From assembly GCA_021850835.1 (NCBI GenBank), contig JAJZKS010000034.1, forward strand, positions 1 to 10,958: DNA of 10,958 bases. The letters are read 5' to 3'. This DNA comes from Thermoplasmata archaeon. GTDB lineage: Archaea > Thermoplasmatota > Thermoplasmata > Thermoplasmatales > Thermoplasmataceae. Each line of letters opens with the position of its first letter. Position 1 is the first letter of the stretch. Below are positions 1-5,625 of this stretch, in pieces. Position numbers and translations under genes: made by a program. The notes under the pieces were generated by a model. It saw nothing but the letters and a program-made list of their open reading frames with translations. It did not search any database and was not told where the DNA came from.

Positions 1-35
1 ACAATTTTACCATTGGGCGTAAGAAAATTGAAATA

Positions 36-59
36 ATGTTTAAACATAAACATATGTTA
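36..59. promoter_or_regulatory. Candidate vapBC operator of four hexamer half-sites
   Basis: Four contiguous hexamers precede the vapB ATG: ATGTTT (36-41), AAACAT (42-47), AAACAT (48-53) and ATGTTA (54-59). They form two perfect palindromes, a 12-bp one at 36-47 and a 10-bp one at 49-58, with centres 12 bp apart. VapB antitoxins with ribbon-helix-helix-like N-termini commonly bind palindromes that overlap their own promoter, so autoregulation is a reasonable inference. No Shine-Dalgarno sequence is visible before the ATG at 59. An AT-rich stretch around 25-38 could be the TATA element of a leaderless transcript, which would put this array between TATA and start. The repeat is seen directly; its role is inferred. 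Confidence 0.5.
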
Positions 60-271
60 TGCCAAAAACCATCACTATTAAGAAGTCGGTATACGATGAA
101 TTAATAGGATTCAAAAAGGAAAACGAAAGCTTCAGTGATCTTCTCGAAAGGCTGGTCAAATCTCAGAGCAAAAATGAACTCCTTCTGTCCCTAAGAGGGA
201 GCATGGTATTCGAAAATAAGGAAGAACTTCTCAGAGATATGGAAAAGAAACGGTGGGAGAAGAGGAATTGA
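59..271 (+). CDS. vapB: VapB-type antitoxin
   Basis: This 70-residue protein resembles the archaeal VapB family once called DUF217 (COG1753). The N-terminus has a short beta-strand with alternating Thr/Ile (TITIKKSVYDEL, residues 4-15), then a helix carrying the family-like phrase SFSDLLERLV (residues 25-34). That layout fits a dimerising DNA-binding domain. The charged C-terminal half, rich in Lys and Glu, would wrap the toxin. It overlaps or abuts a PIN-domain toxin, the usual antitoxin-then-toxin order. The start is the ATG at 59; there is no other in-frame ATG close upstream and no Shine-Dalgarno, suggesting a leaderless message. The expected role is neutralising VapC and repressing the pair's promoter. 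The family call rests on motif and context, without a search. Confidence 0.82.
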   Translation: MPKTITIKKSVYDELIGFKKENESFSDLLERLVKSQSKNELLLSLRGSMVFENKEELLRDMEKKRWEKRN

Positions 272-645
272 TTCTTCTTGACACAGACGTCATCATAGAG
301 GTGCTGGACAAGAATTCAGATAAAGGGCAGGCACTTATGCTAAAAATCATCGGAAGTGGAGAAGGATACTGTACAAGCTCAGTGAACATGCACGAGGTGC
401 TTTACGGCATAGAGAAGTATTCCAAAGATTCACGCTTAGTTCTGCAGATTCCAACACTGGTGTACAGTAAGAATGACAGTGAACTTTCTGCTGCTCTTGA
501 ATTAAATGCCGAAAGAAAAGGAAAATCTGTTCCGAGAATGGATGCGATTGTGGCGGCAATCGCAATAAACAATGGGTGTTCACTTTACACTTTAGATGAA
601 CATTTTGAAGTTTTCACGGATAATGGTCTAAGACTGTTCAGGTAG
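268..645 (+). CDS. vapC: VapC-type PIN-domain ribonuclease toxin
   Basis: The product is a PIN-domain endoribonuclease, expected to cut tRNA or rRNA when freed from VapB. Counting from the TTG at 268 it has 125 residues, normal for VapC. The acidic metal-binding residues appear intact: Asp5 (and Asp7) in LLDTDVII, Glu43 in MHEVLYG, Asp92 in RMDAIVAA and Asp110 in TLDEHF. The toxin therefore looks functional. Start choice: TTG at 268 overlaps the vapB stop as TTGA and gives the canonical N-terminus MILLDTDVI, with purine-rich GGGAGAAGAGG just upstream. The in-frame GTG at 253 would add five residues (MGEEE) and is a real alternative. Translational coupling to vapB is likely. The gene ends 7 bases from the 3' end of the convergent tRNA. 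Confidence 0.85.
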   Translation: MILLDTDVIIEVLDKNSDKGQALMLKIIGSGEGYCTSSVNMHEVLYGIEKYSKDSRLVLQIPTLVYSKNDSELSAALELNAERKGKSVPRMDAIVAAIAINNGCSLYTLDEHFEVFTDNGLRLFR

Positions 646-652
646 GATAGAA

Positions 653-724
653 TGGACCGGTCGGGATTTGAACCCGAGGCCTCCTGCTTGCAAAGCAGGC
701 GATCTACCGCTGATCTACCGGCCC
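653..724 (-). tRNA. tRNA-Ala (anticodon UGC)
   Basis: On the minus strand the 72 bases fold into a full cloverleaf: a 7-bp acceptor stem (GGGCCGG with CCGGTCC), a 4-bp D stem (GATC/GATC) with loop AGCGGTA, a 5-bp anticodon stem (CCTGC/GCAGG) around loop TTTGCAA, a 5-base variable loop, and a T arm TCGGG-TTCAAAT-CCCGA. The anticodon is TGC. The third acceptor pair is G3-U70, the universal alanine identity element, and the discriminator is A73. CCA is not encoded; the three bases after A73 read TTC, so it would be added enzymatically. No intron is present. It runs convergent to vapC and divergent from the isoprenoid operon. Confidence 0.97.
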
Positions 725-756
725 GTCTCATTGCTGGGAATGAGGAATCCGTTTCA

Positions 757-770
757 TACTATTAATTTTT
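757..770 (-). promoter_or_regulatory. TATA-like element for the tRNA-Ala gene
   Basis: Read on the minus strand this stretch is AAAAATTAATAGTA, the most AT-rich patch upstream of the tRNA. Its centre lies about 39 bases before the mature 5' end, so a start about 26 bases downstream would leave a leader of roughly a dozen bases for RNase P to remove. It is assigned from composition and spacing only. Confidence 0.45.
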
Positions 771-798
771 GACGCACTGTATCCGGCTTAAACCATAA

Positions 799-811
799 CA
801 TTATTAATTCA
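799..811 (+). promoter_or_regulatory. TATA-like element for the isoprenoid operon
   Basis: The AT-only stretch around TTATTAATT lies about 26-29 bases upstream of the ATG at 833. That is the spacing expected when transcription starts at the A of the ATG, a leaderless message, and no Shine-Dalgarno precedes that ATG. The element also supports 833 rather than the GTG at 815 as the translation start, because 815 would fall upstream of the predicted transcript start. Confidence 0.5.
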
Positions 812-832
812 TAAGTGGAATCACACCCCCAT

Positions 833-1570
833 ATGTTTCTTGTAAAGCTTGGCGGGAGTGTCATCACCCTCAAGGGGAGGTATCGCTACTACAGGCCAAA
901 AGCTGTGCATGAAATAATAAAGGAACTCAAGAGAAAGGGCGATCCGTTTGTGGTGGTCCATGGGGGAGGGTCATTCGGGCATATCAAGGCAAAGGAATAC
1001 GGCATTCCCGGTGAAATAACCGAGAGCAGGAAGATGGGTTATTCTGTCATACACAGAGACATGGTGGATCTCAACCAGAGGGTCATGAATTCACTCATCG
1101 AGTCCGGAATCCGTGGGGTGGGAATACCCCCGTCAGTTTTTAACGGCAATTTGCAGGAAATATCGAAATCAATAAAGGAGCATCTTGATGCAGGCCTGTT
1201 CCCTGTTACGTTCGGCGATGTCTACATCAATCACCCTGATAAAAGGTTCGACATTGTCTCGGGGGACGATTTGGTTCTGGAGCTTGCAAGAAAGCTCAAG
1301 CCATCAGAAGTGTATTTTCTCACAGATGTGGACGGAATATACGACAAGAATCCAAAAAAGCACAGGGACGCATTTCTTCTCAGGGAACTGAATGATTCCG
1401 CGACTTTTGAGAATATAGGCATTGACGTGACTGGCGGAATGCTCAAGAAAGCCAATACAGTCAAGGATATAGCAAAGTTGGGAAGCACAGTTTATGTCCT
1501 GAATGGAAATGTACCCTCAAGATTAAACAGGATCAATTCAAAGGACTTCATTGGAACAGTGGTTAAATGA
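833..1570 (+). CDS. ipk: Isopentenyl phosphate kinase
   Basis: This kinase phosphorylates isopentenyl phosphate with ATP to give isopentenyl diphosphate, the last step of archaeal mevalonate routes, in the cytoplasm. It belongs to the amino-acid kinase fold. From the ATG at 833 it has 245 residues, the length I recall for the Thermoplasma acidophilum enzyme, and key positions coincide: Lys5 and Gly7-Gly8 in VKLGGSVIT, Lys14, and the glycine-rich HGGGSFGH (43-50) ending in catalytic His50. Further motifs are FGDVY (127-131), SGDD (143-146), FLTDVDGIY (162-170) and DVTGGM (198-203), followed by two lysines for ATP binding. A GTG at 815 would add six residues (MESHPH), but 833 matches the family and the promoter spacing. 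The stop overlaps the next ATG as ATGA, so the two are probably coupled. Confidence 0.95.
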   Translation: MFLVKLGGSVITLKGRYRYYRPKAVHEIIKELKRKGDPFVVVHGGGSFGHIKAKEYGIPGEITESRKMGYSVIHRDMVDLNQRVMNSLIESGIRGVGIPPSVFNGNLQEISKSIKEHLDAGLFPVTFGDVYINHPDKRFDIVSGDDLVLELARKLKPSEVYFLTDVDGIYDKNPKKHRDAFLLRELNDSATFENIGIDVTGGMLKKANTVKDIAKLGSTVYVLNGNVPSRLNRINSKDFIGTVVK

Positions 1571-2616
1571 TTGAGAACAGAAAGGAAGAGCACATCAGGA
1601 TAGCTGAAAACGAGAAGGTGGATACAGACCACAATTACTGGGATGATATACATGTGCTTCACCAAGCCATCCCAGAGATAGATTTTGACGCAATAGACAC
1701 CAGGACAAGATTCATCAGCCATGAGGTAGCTCATCCTATGATCATTTCATCCATGACCGGTGGCACTGACCTTGCCAAGAAAATAAATTACAACCTTGCA
1801 ACTGCTGCAGAAAAATTTGGTTTGCCCATGGGTGTGGGTAGCATGAGGGCAGCCGTGGAAAAGAAAGAACTTTCTGACACTTTCTCAGTGATACTTGAGA
1901 GAAAAGTCCCAGTGAGGATTGCAAACGTAGGAGCCCCCCAGCTGATCAACCAGGGGAAGAAGTCATTCTCAGATAAGGACATTGAATACATTTTCAACCT
2001 CATTGACGCCAATTACCTCATTGTACACTTCAACTTCCTGCAGGAAATGGTCCAGCCGGAAGGAGACCGGAACGCCAGGGGAATCATGAAGAGGCTTCAG
2101 GATGTGGCCTCAAGCTACCCGGTGATCGCGAAGGAAACTGGAAACGGCTTTTCAAGGGAAGCCGCCCTTCAGCTCAGGGACGCTGGTGTGAGGGCTATAG
2201 ATGTGGGCGGCCTTGGAGGGACGTCGTTTGCTGCAATTGAATATTACAGGGCTAAGAAGGCAGGCGACGAAGAAAAGATGAGGGCCGGCCAGTCATTCTG
2301 GAACTGGGGCATTCCAGCACCTGCCTCGGTCAAGTACTCCCAGGTGGGAATACCGGTCATTGGCAGCGGCGGCCTCAGGAACGGGCTTGACCTTTTCAAG
2401 GCAATGCTCTTTGGAGCTGAGGCTGGAGGATTCGCAAGAACCCTGCTCAAGGGTGCAGACACTTCGCCAGAGTCAATACAGAAGGAAATTTCCTATATTC
2501 TTAGGGACTTCAAGATTGCAATGTTCCTTTCAGGCTCTAAGAACCTGAAAGAACTCAGAAAAGCAAGATACTTTGTCAGGGAACCGCTGAAAACCTGGCT
2601 TGATGTTTATGACTAA
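1567..2616 (+). CDS. fni: Type 2 isopentenyl-diphosphate delta-isomerase (FMN-dependent)
   Basis: The enzyme interconverts IPP and DMAPP using reduced FMN and Mg2+, giving the starter for archaeal ether-lipid prenyl chains. Its 349 residues form the expected TIM-barrel length. Family motifs are present: RKEEH (5-9, substrate-binding N-terminus), SSMTGG (61-66, FMN binding), GVGSMR (89-94; many members have GSQR here), NVGAPQL (120-126), HFNFLQE (154-160, with the catalytic Gln159 and metal-ligand Glu160), KETGNGFS (189-196), DVGGLGGTS (212-220), and the phosphate-binding GSGGLRNG (266-273) followed by FGAEAGGFAR. The ATG overlaps the IPK stop by 4 bases, so consecutive pathway enzymes are cotranscribed and probably translationally coupled. 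Confidence 0.96.
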   Translation: MIENRKEEHIRIAENEKVDTDHNYWDDIHVLHQAIPEIDFDAIDTRTRFISHEVAHPMIISSMTGGTDLAKKINYNLATAAEKFGLPMGVGSMRAAVEKKELSDTFSVILERKVPVRIANVGAPQLINQGKKSFSDKDIEYIFNLIDANYLIVHFNFLQEMVQPEGDRNARGIMKRLQDVASSYPVIAKETGNGFSREAALQLRDAGVRAIDVGGLGGTSFAAIEYYRAKKAGDEEKMRAGQSFWNWGIPAPASVKYSQVGIPVIGSGGLRNGLDLFKAMLFGAEAGGFARTLLKGADTSPESIQKEISYILRDFKIAMFLSGSKNLKELRKARYFVREPLKTWLDVYD

Positions 2617-3157
2617 TGACAATATGGATGAGGAGGCTCCAAGAGAGTTCCAGACGGAAACCTCTTGCCCTTCGTGCGGGGAGAAGCTGTACTTCATATT
2701 CTACAGGACCAGGGTGAGTTACGAGGAAGCAGTGGAGATTGAGACTTTCTTCTGCAAGAAGTGCCTCTATAAATCCTCACAGATCAGACCTTTGGAAAGT
2801 GAAACGCCAAAGAAGCTGGTTCTTGAGGTAAGGAATCATGACGATCTCAGAACAATACTTTACAGGTCTCCGGAGGCAAAGATCGAGATACCTGAACTGG
2901 AGGCAGAAATAAACCCGGGAGAAATTTCAACCGGAGAAATAACCACCGTGGAAGGAATCCTCACTCGCCTTCTTGAGAAACTTGACCTGTTAGACGAGGA
3001 AGATGTTAATATTGAGAGGCTCAACCAGGTGAAATCCCACATAAAATCAATTATAAATGGCAATGGTGAAAAGTTCACCTTCGTAATTGATGACCCTCTT
3101 GGGAAGAGCAGGATCAACAGCAGTAGAGTCATAGTTCTCCACAAGTCTGGAGAATAG
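2609..3157 (+). CDS. ZPR1-type zinc-finger protein
   Basis: About 182 residues, matching an archaeal single-unit ZPR1 protein. It has one C4 zinc finger: Cys20-Pro-Ser-Cys23-Gly and, 25 residues later, Cys49-Lys-Lys-Cys52. After it comes the beta-rich ZPR1 domain with the recognisable phrases IEIPELEAEINPG and STGEITTVEGILTRLLE, then a C-terminal segment ending near FVIDDPLGKSRI. Eukaryotic ZPR1 binds elongation factor eEF1A and assists its folding; whether the archaeal form does the same is inference. The start is uncertain: ATG codons lie at 2603, 2609 and 2624, and a TTG at 2600. I chose 2609, which overlaps the isomerase stop by 8 bases and has TGATG close upstream. It is the last gene of the isoprenoid operon, with no obvious pathway link. 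Confidence 0.85.
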   Translation: MTNDNMDEEAPREFQTETSCPSCGEKLYFIFYRTRVSYEEAVEIETFFCKKCLYKSSQIRPLESETPKKLVLEVRNHDDLRTILYRSPEAKIEIPELEAEINPGEISTGEITTVEGILTRLLEKLDLLDEEDVNIERLNQVKSHIKSIINGNGEKFTFVIDDPLGKSRINSSRVIVLHKSGE

Positions 3158-3204
3158 GATTATTTGGGCAGCAGGACAATGTGCTAAATAAGCATCGATG
3201 TATC

Positions 3205-3213
3205 TTTTATATA
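3205..3213 (+). promoter_or_regulatory. TATA box of the A-type ATP synthase operon
   Basis: TTTTATATA is the best TATA-like sequence in the window and sits in the 88-base gap after the ZPR1 gene. A start about 26 bases downstream falls near 3235, giving a 5' leader of about 11 bases that includes GGTG (3234-3237), a short Shine-Dalgarno 8 bases before the atpK ATG. It probably drives the whole K-E-C-F-A-B-D transcript. Confidence 0.65.
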
Positions 3214-3245
3214 GCCGCCAACAATGATCCGTCGGTGCAATAAGC

Positions 3246-3476
3246 ATGGCATTCGACTATACTCACGCACTCTTGGCAATCGCAGCCTCAATCTCCATAG
3301 CTGGAGGTCTCATCGGTACAGGTATGGCCCAGCAGGGAATTGGAGCCGCAGGTATGGGGATAATTGCAGAAAAACCTGAAAAGTTCGGGCAGGTTCTCGT
3401 ATTCTTTGTGATTCCAGAGACGCTTTGGATTATTGGATTCGTTCTAGGTATTATCCTGCTGCTGGGGATTCTCTGA
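3246..3476 (+). CDS. atpK: A-type ATP synthase subunit K (c-ring proteolipid)
   Basis: This 76-residue hydrophobic protein is the rotor-ring subunit of the membrane Ao sector. It forms one helical hairpin: helix 1 about residues 7-41 with a Gly/Ala-rich face (GGLIGTGMAQQGIGAAGMG), a polar loop AEKPEKFGQ (41-49), and helix 2 about 50-76. Glu58 in VIPETLWIIG is the ion-carrying carboxylate. It is the 8-kDa single-hairpin type, not the duplicated 16-kDa eukaryotic type. The start is the ATG at 3246, preceded by GGTG at good spacing. It is the first gene behind its own promoter; subunit I, which often precedes K in archaeal operons, is not here. The next gene starts 9 bases after the stop. Confidence 0.95.
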   Translation: MAFDYTHALLAIAASISIAGGLIGTGMAQQGIGAAGMGIIAEKPEKFGQVLVFFVIPETLWIIGFVLGIILLLGIL

Positions 3477-3485
3477 AGATAGAAA

Positions 3486-4049
3486 ATGTCTCTTGAGGAA
3501 ATACTTAAGGATATTGAGCTTCGCGGGAAGCAGGAACTGGATGAGCTTAGGCTCTATTATGAAAAGAAGATCGAGGATCTTCAGGCAAAGCAGGATCGCG
3601 CCCTCAATGCTCAGAGCGAGAAGATCAGGAAGAGCACTGAAGAGGAGAAGAGGACTGCTGAAAGGACCATAATAAGTTCCGCTGAAATGGAAGCCCTTAA
3701 CATACTCAGGAGAAAGGAAGGTTCTCTCGTGGAGGAAGCGGCGTTAAAGGCTGAGCTTTACCTCAAGAACATGAGGGAGCGCAAGGATTATCAGGAAATA
3801 CTTGCGAAAATGGTTGAAATATCTAGAAAGACGCTAGGAAAGGACTGCAGGATACTTGCTTCCAGGGAAGACTCCTCGAGAATTTCCGCTGAAGGGGCAA
3901 AGATCATTGTGAAGGAAGTTGATCCCTTCGGCGGTTTGAAGGCAGAATCTGCAGACGGCACCAGGGAACTGGACCTCACAGTAACGGCAATTATTTCAGA
4001 GCTGAGGGAAAGGATCGTTTCCCAATTCTACCAGCACATAGGAGAGTAG
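3486..4049 (+). CDS. atpE: A-type ATP synthase subunit E (peripheral stalk)
   Basis: A 187-residue protein matching subunit E, which with subunit H forms the peripheral stalks holding the A3B3 head against rotation. The first hundred or so residues are highly charged and helical, with heptad-like Lys/Glu/Leu spacing typical of the stalk coiled coil (for example ELDELRLYYEKKIEDL). The C-terminal half becomes a mixed alpha/beta domain containing KIIVKEVDPFGGLKAES, close to the family's conserved segment around the DPxxGG turn, and ends in the helix ISELRERIVSQFYQHIGE. It lies between K and C, the expected operon place. There is no strong Shine-Dalgarno before the ATG at 3486; only AGATAGAAA precedes it. 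Confidence 0.9.
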   Translation: MSLEEILKDIELRGKQELDELRLYYEKKIEDLQAKQDRALNAQSEKIRKSTEEEKRTAERTIISSAEMEALNILRRKEGSLVEEAALKAELYLKNMRERKDYQEILAKMVEISRKTLGKDCRILASREDSSRISAEGAKIIVKEVDPFGGLKAESADGTRELDLTVTAIISELRERIVSQFYQHIGE

Positions 4050-4052
4050 GTT

Positions 4053-5117
4053 ATGGACCCGACGTACACGGGGGCTTACGGAAGGATAAAAGTTTATGAG
4101 ACAGAGTTTCTCTCTGAAGAGCTTCTCAGAAGACTTGCTGACTCTTCCAATGTTGAGGAAATTTCCTCGTTGCTTTACACTACTTTCTACAGGGAGGACA
4201 TGGACCTGTTCTCAGCCCTGCACAAGGGCGTGGACCTCCTGAACATGGCCATAAACCACCGGATAATCTCAAGAAACAGGATATCACTTTTTGCGGCCCC
4301 TACACCAGGAAGGGAAACGATCAGGGCTTACCTTTCAAAGTGGGATATTGAGAATATTAAGTCAATCATATCCTCAAAATACATGGGATATGAGATAAAG
4401 GAATCTGAAAACTTCCTGGTAAGCTTCCGGGACATCCCAATAGGAATGTTCGGCGGTGCTATGACCCATGATGATTTCAAGAACCTTCTCAACCTGGGCA
4501 CAATAGATGAGGTCGTAAACAGGCTGTCCAACTACGGATATGGCCAGGAACTGCTGCAGTACATGGATAGATACAGGAAGAGCGGGGATATCTCAATTCT
4601 TCTTGCAGCACTCGAAGGCCAGTACTACACCAGGCTCCAGGCTTCACTGAAGTTCTATAATGGCGACGAAGGCCCTCTGAGGAGATTCATCAGTGAGGAA
4701 ATCGATGTCAGGAACATAATGGTCATTCTCAAGGGTGTGGACATGTCTGTGGAATATGAGAGACTCAAGGAAGCGCTCATTCCACTGGGCAACATATCCC
4801 TTGCAGCACTCCAGGAAATTTATTCTTCCGGGATACTTGAGCAGTCTGTTGAGAAACTGAAGGCGTATTACCCTGCCATCGAGGAAGCAATGAAGGTATT
4901 TTACCAGAACAGGCGGCTGGAAGTTTTTGAAGGTTTAATGAGGGCAGAACTTTACAGGAAGTACATGTCCATATTTTCACAGCAGTCACTTTCTGTAGGT
5001 TCCACATTCAATTTCATTATGCGTTCCGAGAGGGAAAGGGAGCGCCTGAGGTCAATAGTGTTCGGGAAATTCTATGGGCTTTCCCCTGAAAGTGTGAGGG
5101 CAATGGCCTTGCTTTAG
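4053..5117 (+). CDS. atpC: A-type ATP synthase subunit C (central-stalk socket, V-ATPase d homologue)
   Basis: This 354-residue, almost entirely helical soluble protein fits subunit C, the funnel-shaped socket that joins the D-F shaft to the membrane c-ring. The length is normal for archaeal members. Family-like features are the N-terminal YGRIKVYETEFLSEELLRRL, repeated three-helix units each with a two-residue Leu-Leu start, the FISEEIDVRNIMVILKG segment (around 220-240), and the terminal RSERERERLRSIVFGKFYGLSPE, a conserved end. The gene begins 3 bases after atpE stops and ends with TAG at 5115-5117, which doubles as part of the atpF ribosome site. Confidence 0.92.
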   Translation: MDPTYTGAYGRIKVYETEFLSEELLRRLADSSNVEEISSLLYTTFYREDMDLFSALHKGVDLLNMAINHRIISRNRISLFAAPTPGRETIRAYLSKWDIENIKSIISSKYMGYEIKESENFLVSFRDIPIGMFGGAMTHDDFKNLLNLGTIDEVVNRLSNYGYGQELLQYMDRYRKSGDISILLAALEGQYYTRLQASLKFYNGDEGPLRRFISEEIDVRNIMVILKGVDMSVEYERLKEALIPLGNISLAALQEIYSSGILEQSVEKLKAYYPAIEEAMKVFYQNRRLEVFEGLMRAELYRKYMSIFSQQSLSVGSTFNFIMRSERERERLRSIVFGKFYGLSPESVRAMALL

Positions 5118-5120
5118 GTG
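5116..5120 (+). promoter_or_regulatory. Shine-Dalgarno deciding the atpF start
   Basis: AGGTG overlaps the atpC stop codon and ends 6 bases before the ATG at 5127, an ideal spacing. The in-frame GTG at 5118 lies inside this motif and so has no ribosome site of its own, which favours 5127 as the atpF start. Confidence 0.6.
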
Positions 5121-5126
5121 TCATAT

Positions 5127-5501
5127 ATGGCTGCAGTCAGTGAAAAAGTTGGAAGCATTGCGATCATAGCAGAAAGAGAGCTTGTGCTGGGATTCAGGCT
5201 CATCGGGGTGGAGCATTCCTACATCGCAGAGAAGGATGAAGGCGTGAAGAAACTCTATGAACTTCTTGCAGAAAAGAAATACTCGCTCATCATGGTTTCA
5301 GAGAGCATCAAGCCATACATGGACATCAAGACCCTAAGATTCATTGAAACATCAACGGATCCTGTCGTGGTTTTCATACCGCTGCCTGGCGGAGAGGACC
5401 TTGAATCAGTCAATGCACTAGCAAAGAGGGTGCTTGGCGTGGATATTGGGGGCCAGAGTGCTTCAAACTCAGGAAAGGAAGCAAAAGTGGGGGCGGCCTG
5501 A
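5127..5501 (+). CDS. atpF: A-type ATP synthase subunit F (central stalk)
   Basis: Subunit F binds subunit D in the rotating central shaft. From the ATG at 5127 it has 124 residues. The Rossmann-like beta/alpha core carries the expected phrases SIAIIAERELVLGFRLIGVEH, a central YSLIMVSESI strand, and DPVVVFIPLPGG. The family usually ends soon after the phrase corresponding to LAKRVLGVDIG. Here about 20 further residues of low-complexity, polar sequence follow (SASNSGKEAKVGAA), making this copy somewhat longer than typical archaeal F. The GTG at 5118 would add three residues but lacks a ribosome site. Two bases after its stop begins a small unassigned reading frame. Confidence 0.92.
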   Translation: MAAVSEKVGSIAIIAERELVLGFRLIGVEHSYIAEKDEGVKKLYELLAEKKYSLIMVSESIKPYMDIKTLRFIETSTDPVVVFIPLPGGEDLESVNALAKRVLGVDIGGQSASNSGKEAKVGAA

Positions 5502-5503
5502 TC

Positions 5504-5623
5504 TTGGAAACGAGTCATTCAGGCATCGAAGTTAAAATATTCAAGATAAAAGTAGATGAGGAGTCAGCTACATTCATTCAGGCAATTGAGAAGATTGGAA
5601 ATCAGCTAAGTTTAGGGGTTTAA
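5504..5623 (+). CDS. Possible small protein between atpF and atpA (39 codons)
   Basis: I do not recognise this frame. It opens with TTG at 5504, two bases after the atpF stop, and closes with TAA at 5621-5623, two bases before the atpA ATG, so it fills the gap almost exactly. The predicted protein has a beta-strand-like start (IEVKIFKIKV, residues 8-17) then an amphipathic helix (residues 18-35, with FIQAIEKIGNQL). Codon choice (AAG/AAA, GAG/GAA, ATT/ATC) resembles the neighbours. Against it: the start is TTG, the Shine-Dalgarno is weak (a G run at 5489-5493, 10 bases off), and the frame is short. It is not subunit H or I. If untranslated, the gap would be an unusually long spacer for this compact operon. 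Confidence 0.45.
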   Translation: METSHSGIEVKIFKIKVDEESATFIQAIEKIGNQLSLGV

Positions 5624-5625
5624 AG

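Noticed and set aside
347..583. Minus-strand open frame inside vapC
   Set aside because: It lies wholly opposite a gene with a complete PIN active site and shows no recognisable motif; it is a shadow frame.
3172..3195. Short inverted repeats (AGCA/TGCT, TGCT/AGCA) after the ZPR1 gene as a terminator
   Set aside because: Stems are only 4 bp with no following T tract apart from the TATA box itself, so neither a hairpin nor an archaeal oligo-T terminator is convincing.
5118..5126. GTG start for atpF at 5118
   Set aside because: The GTG forms part of the AGGTG Shine-Dalgarno for the ATG at 5127 and lacks a ribosome site of its own.
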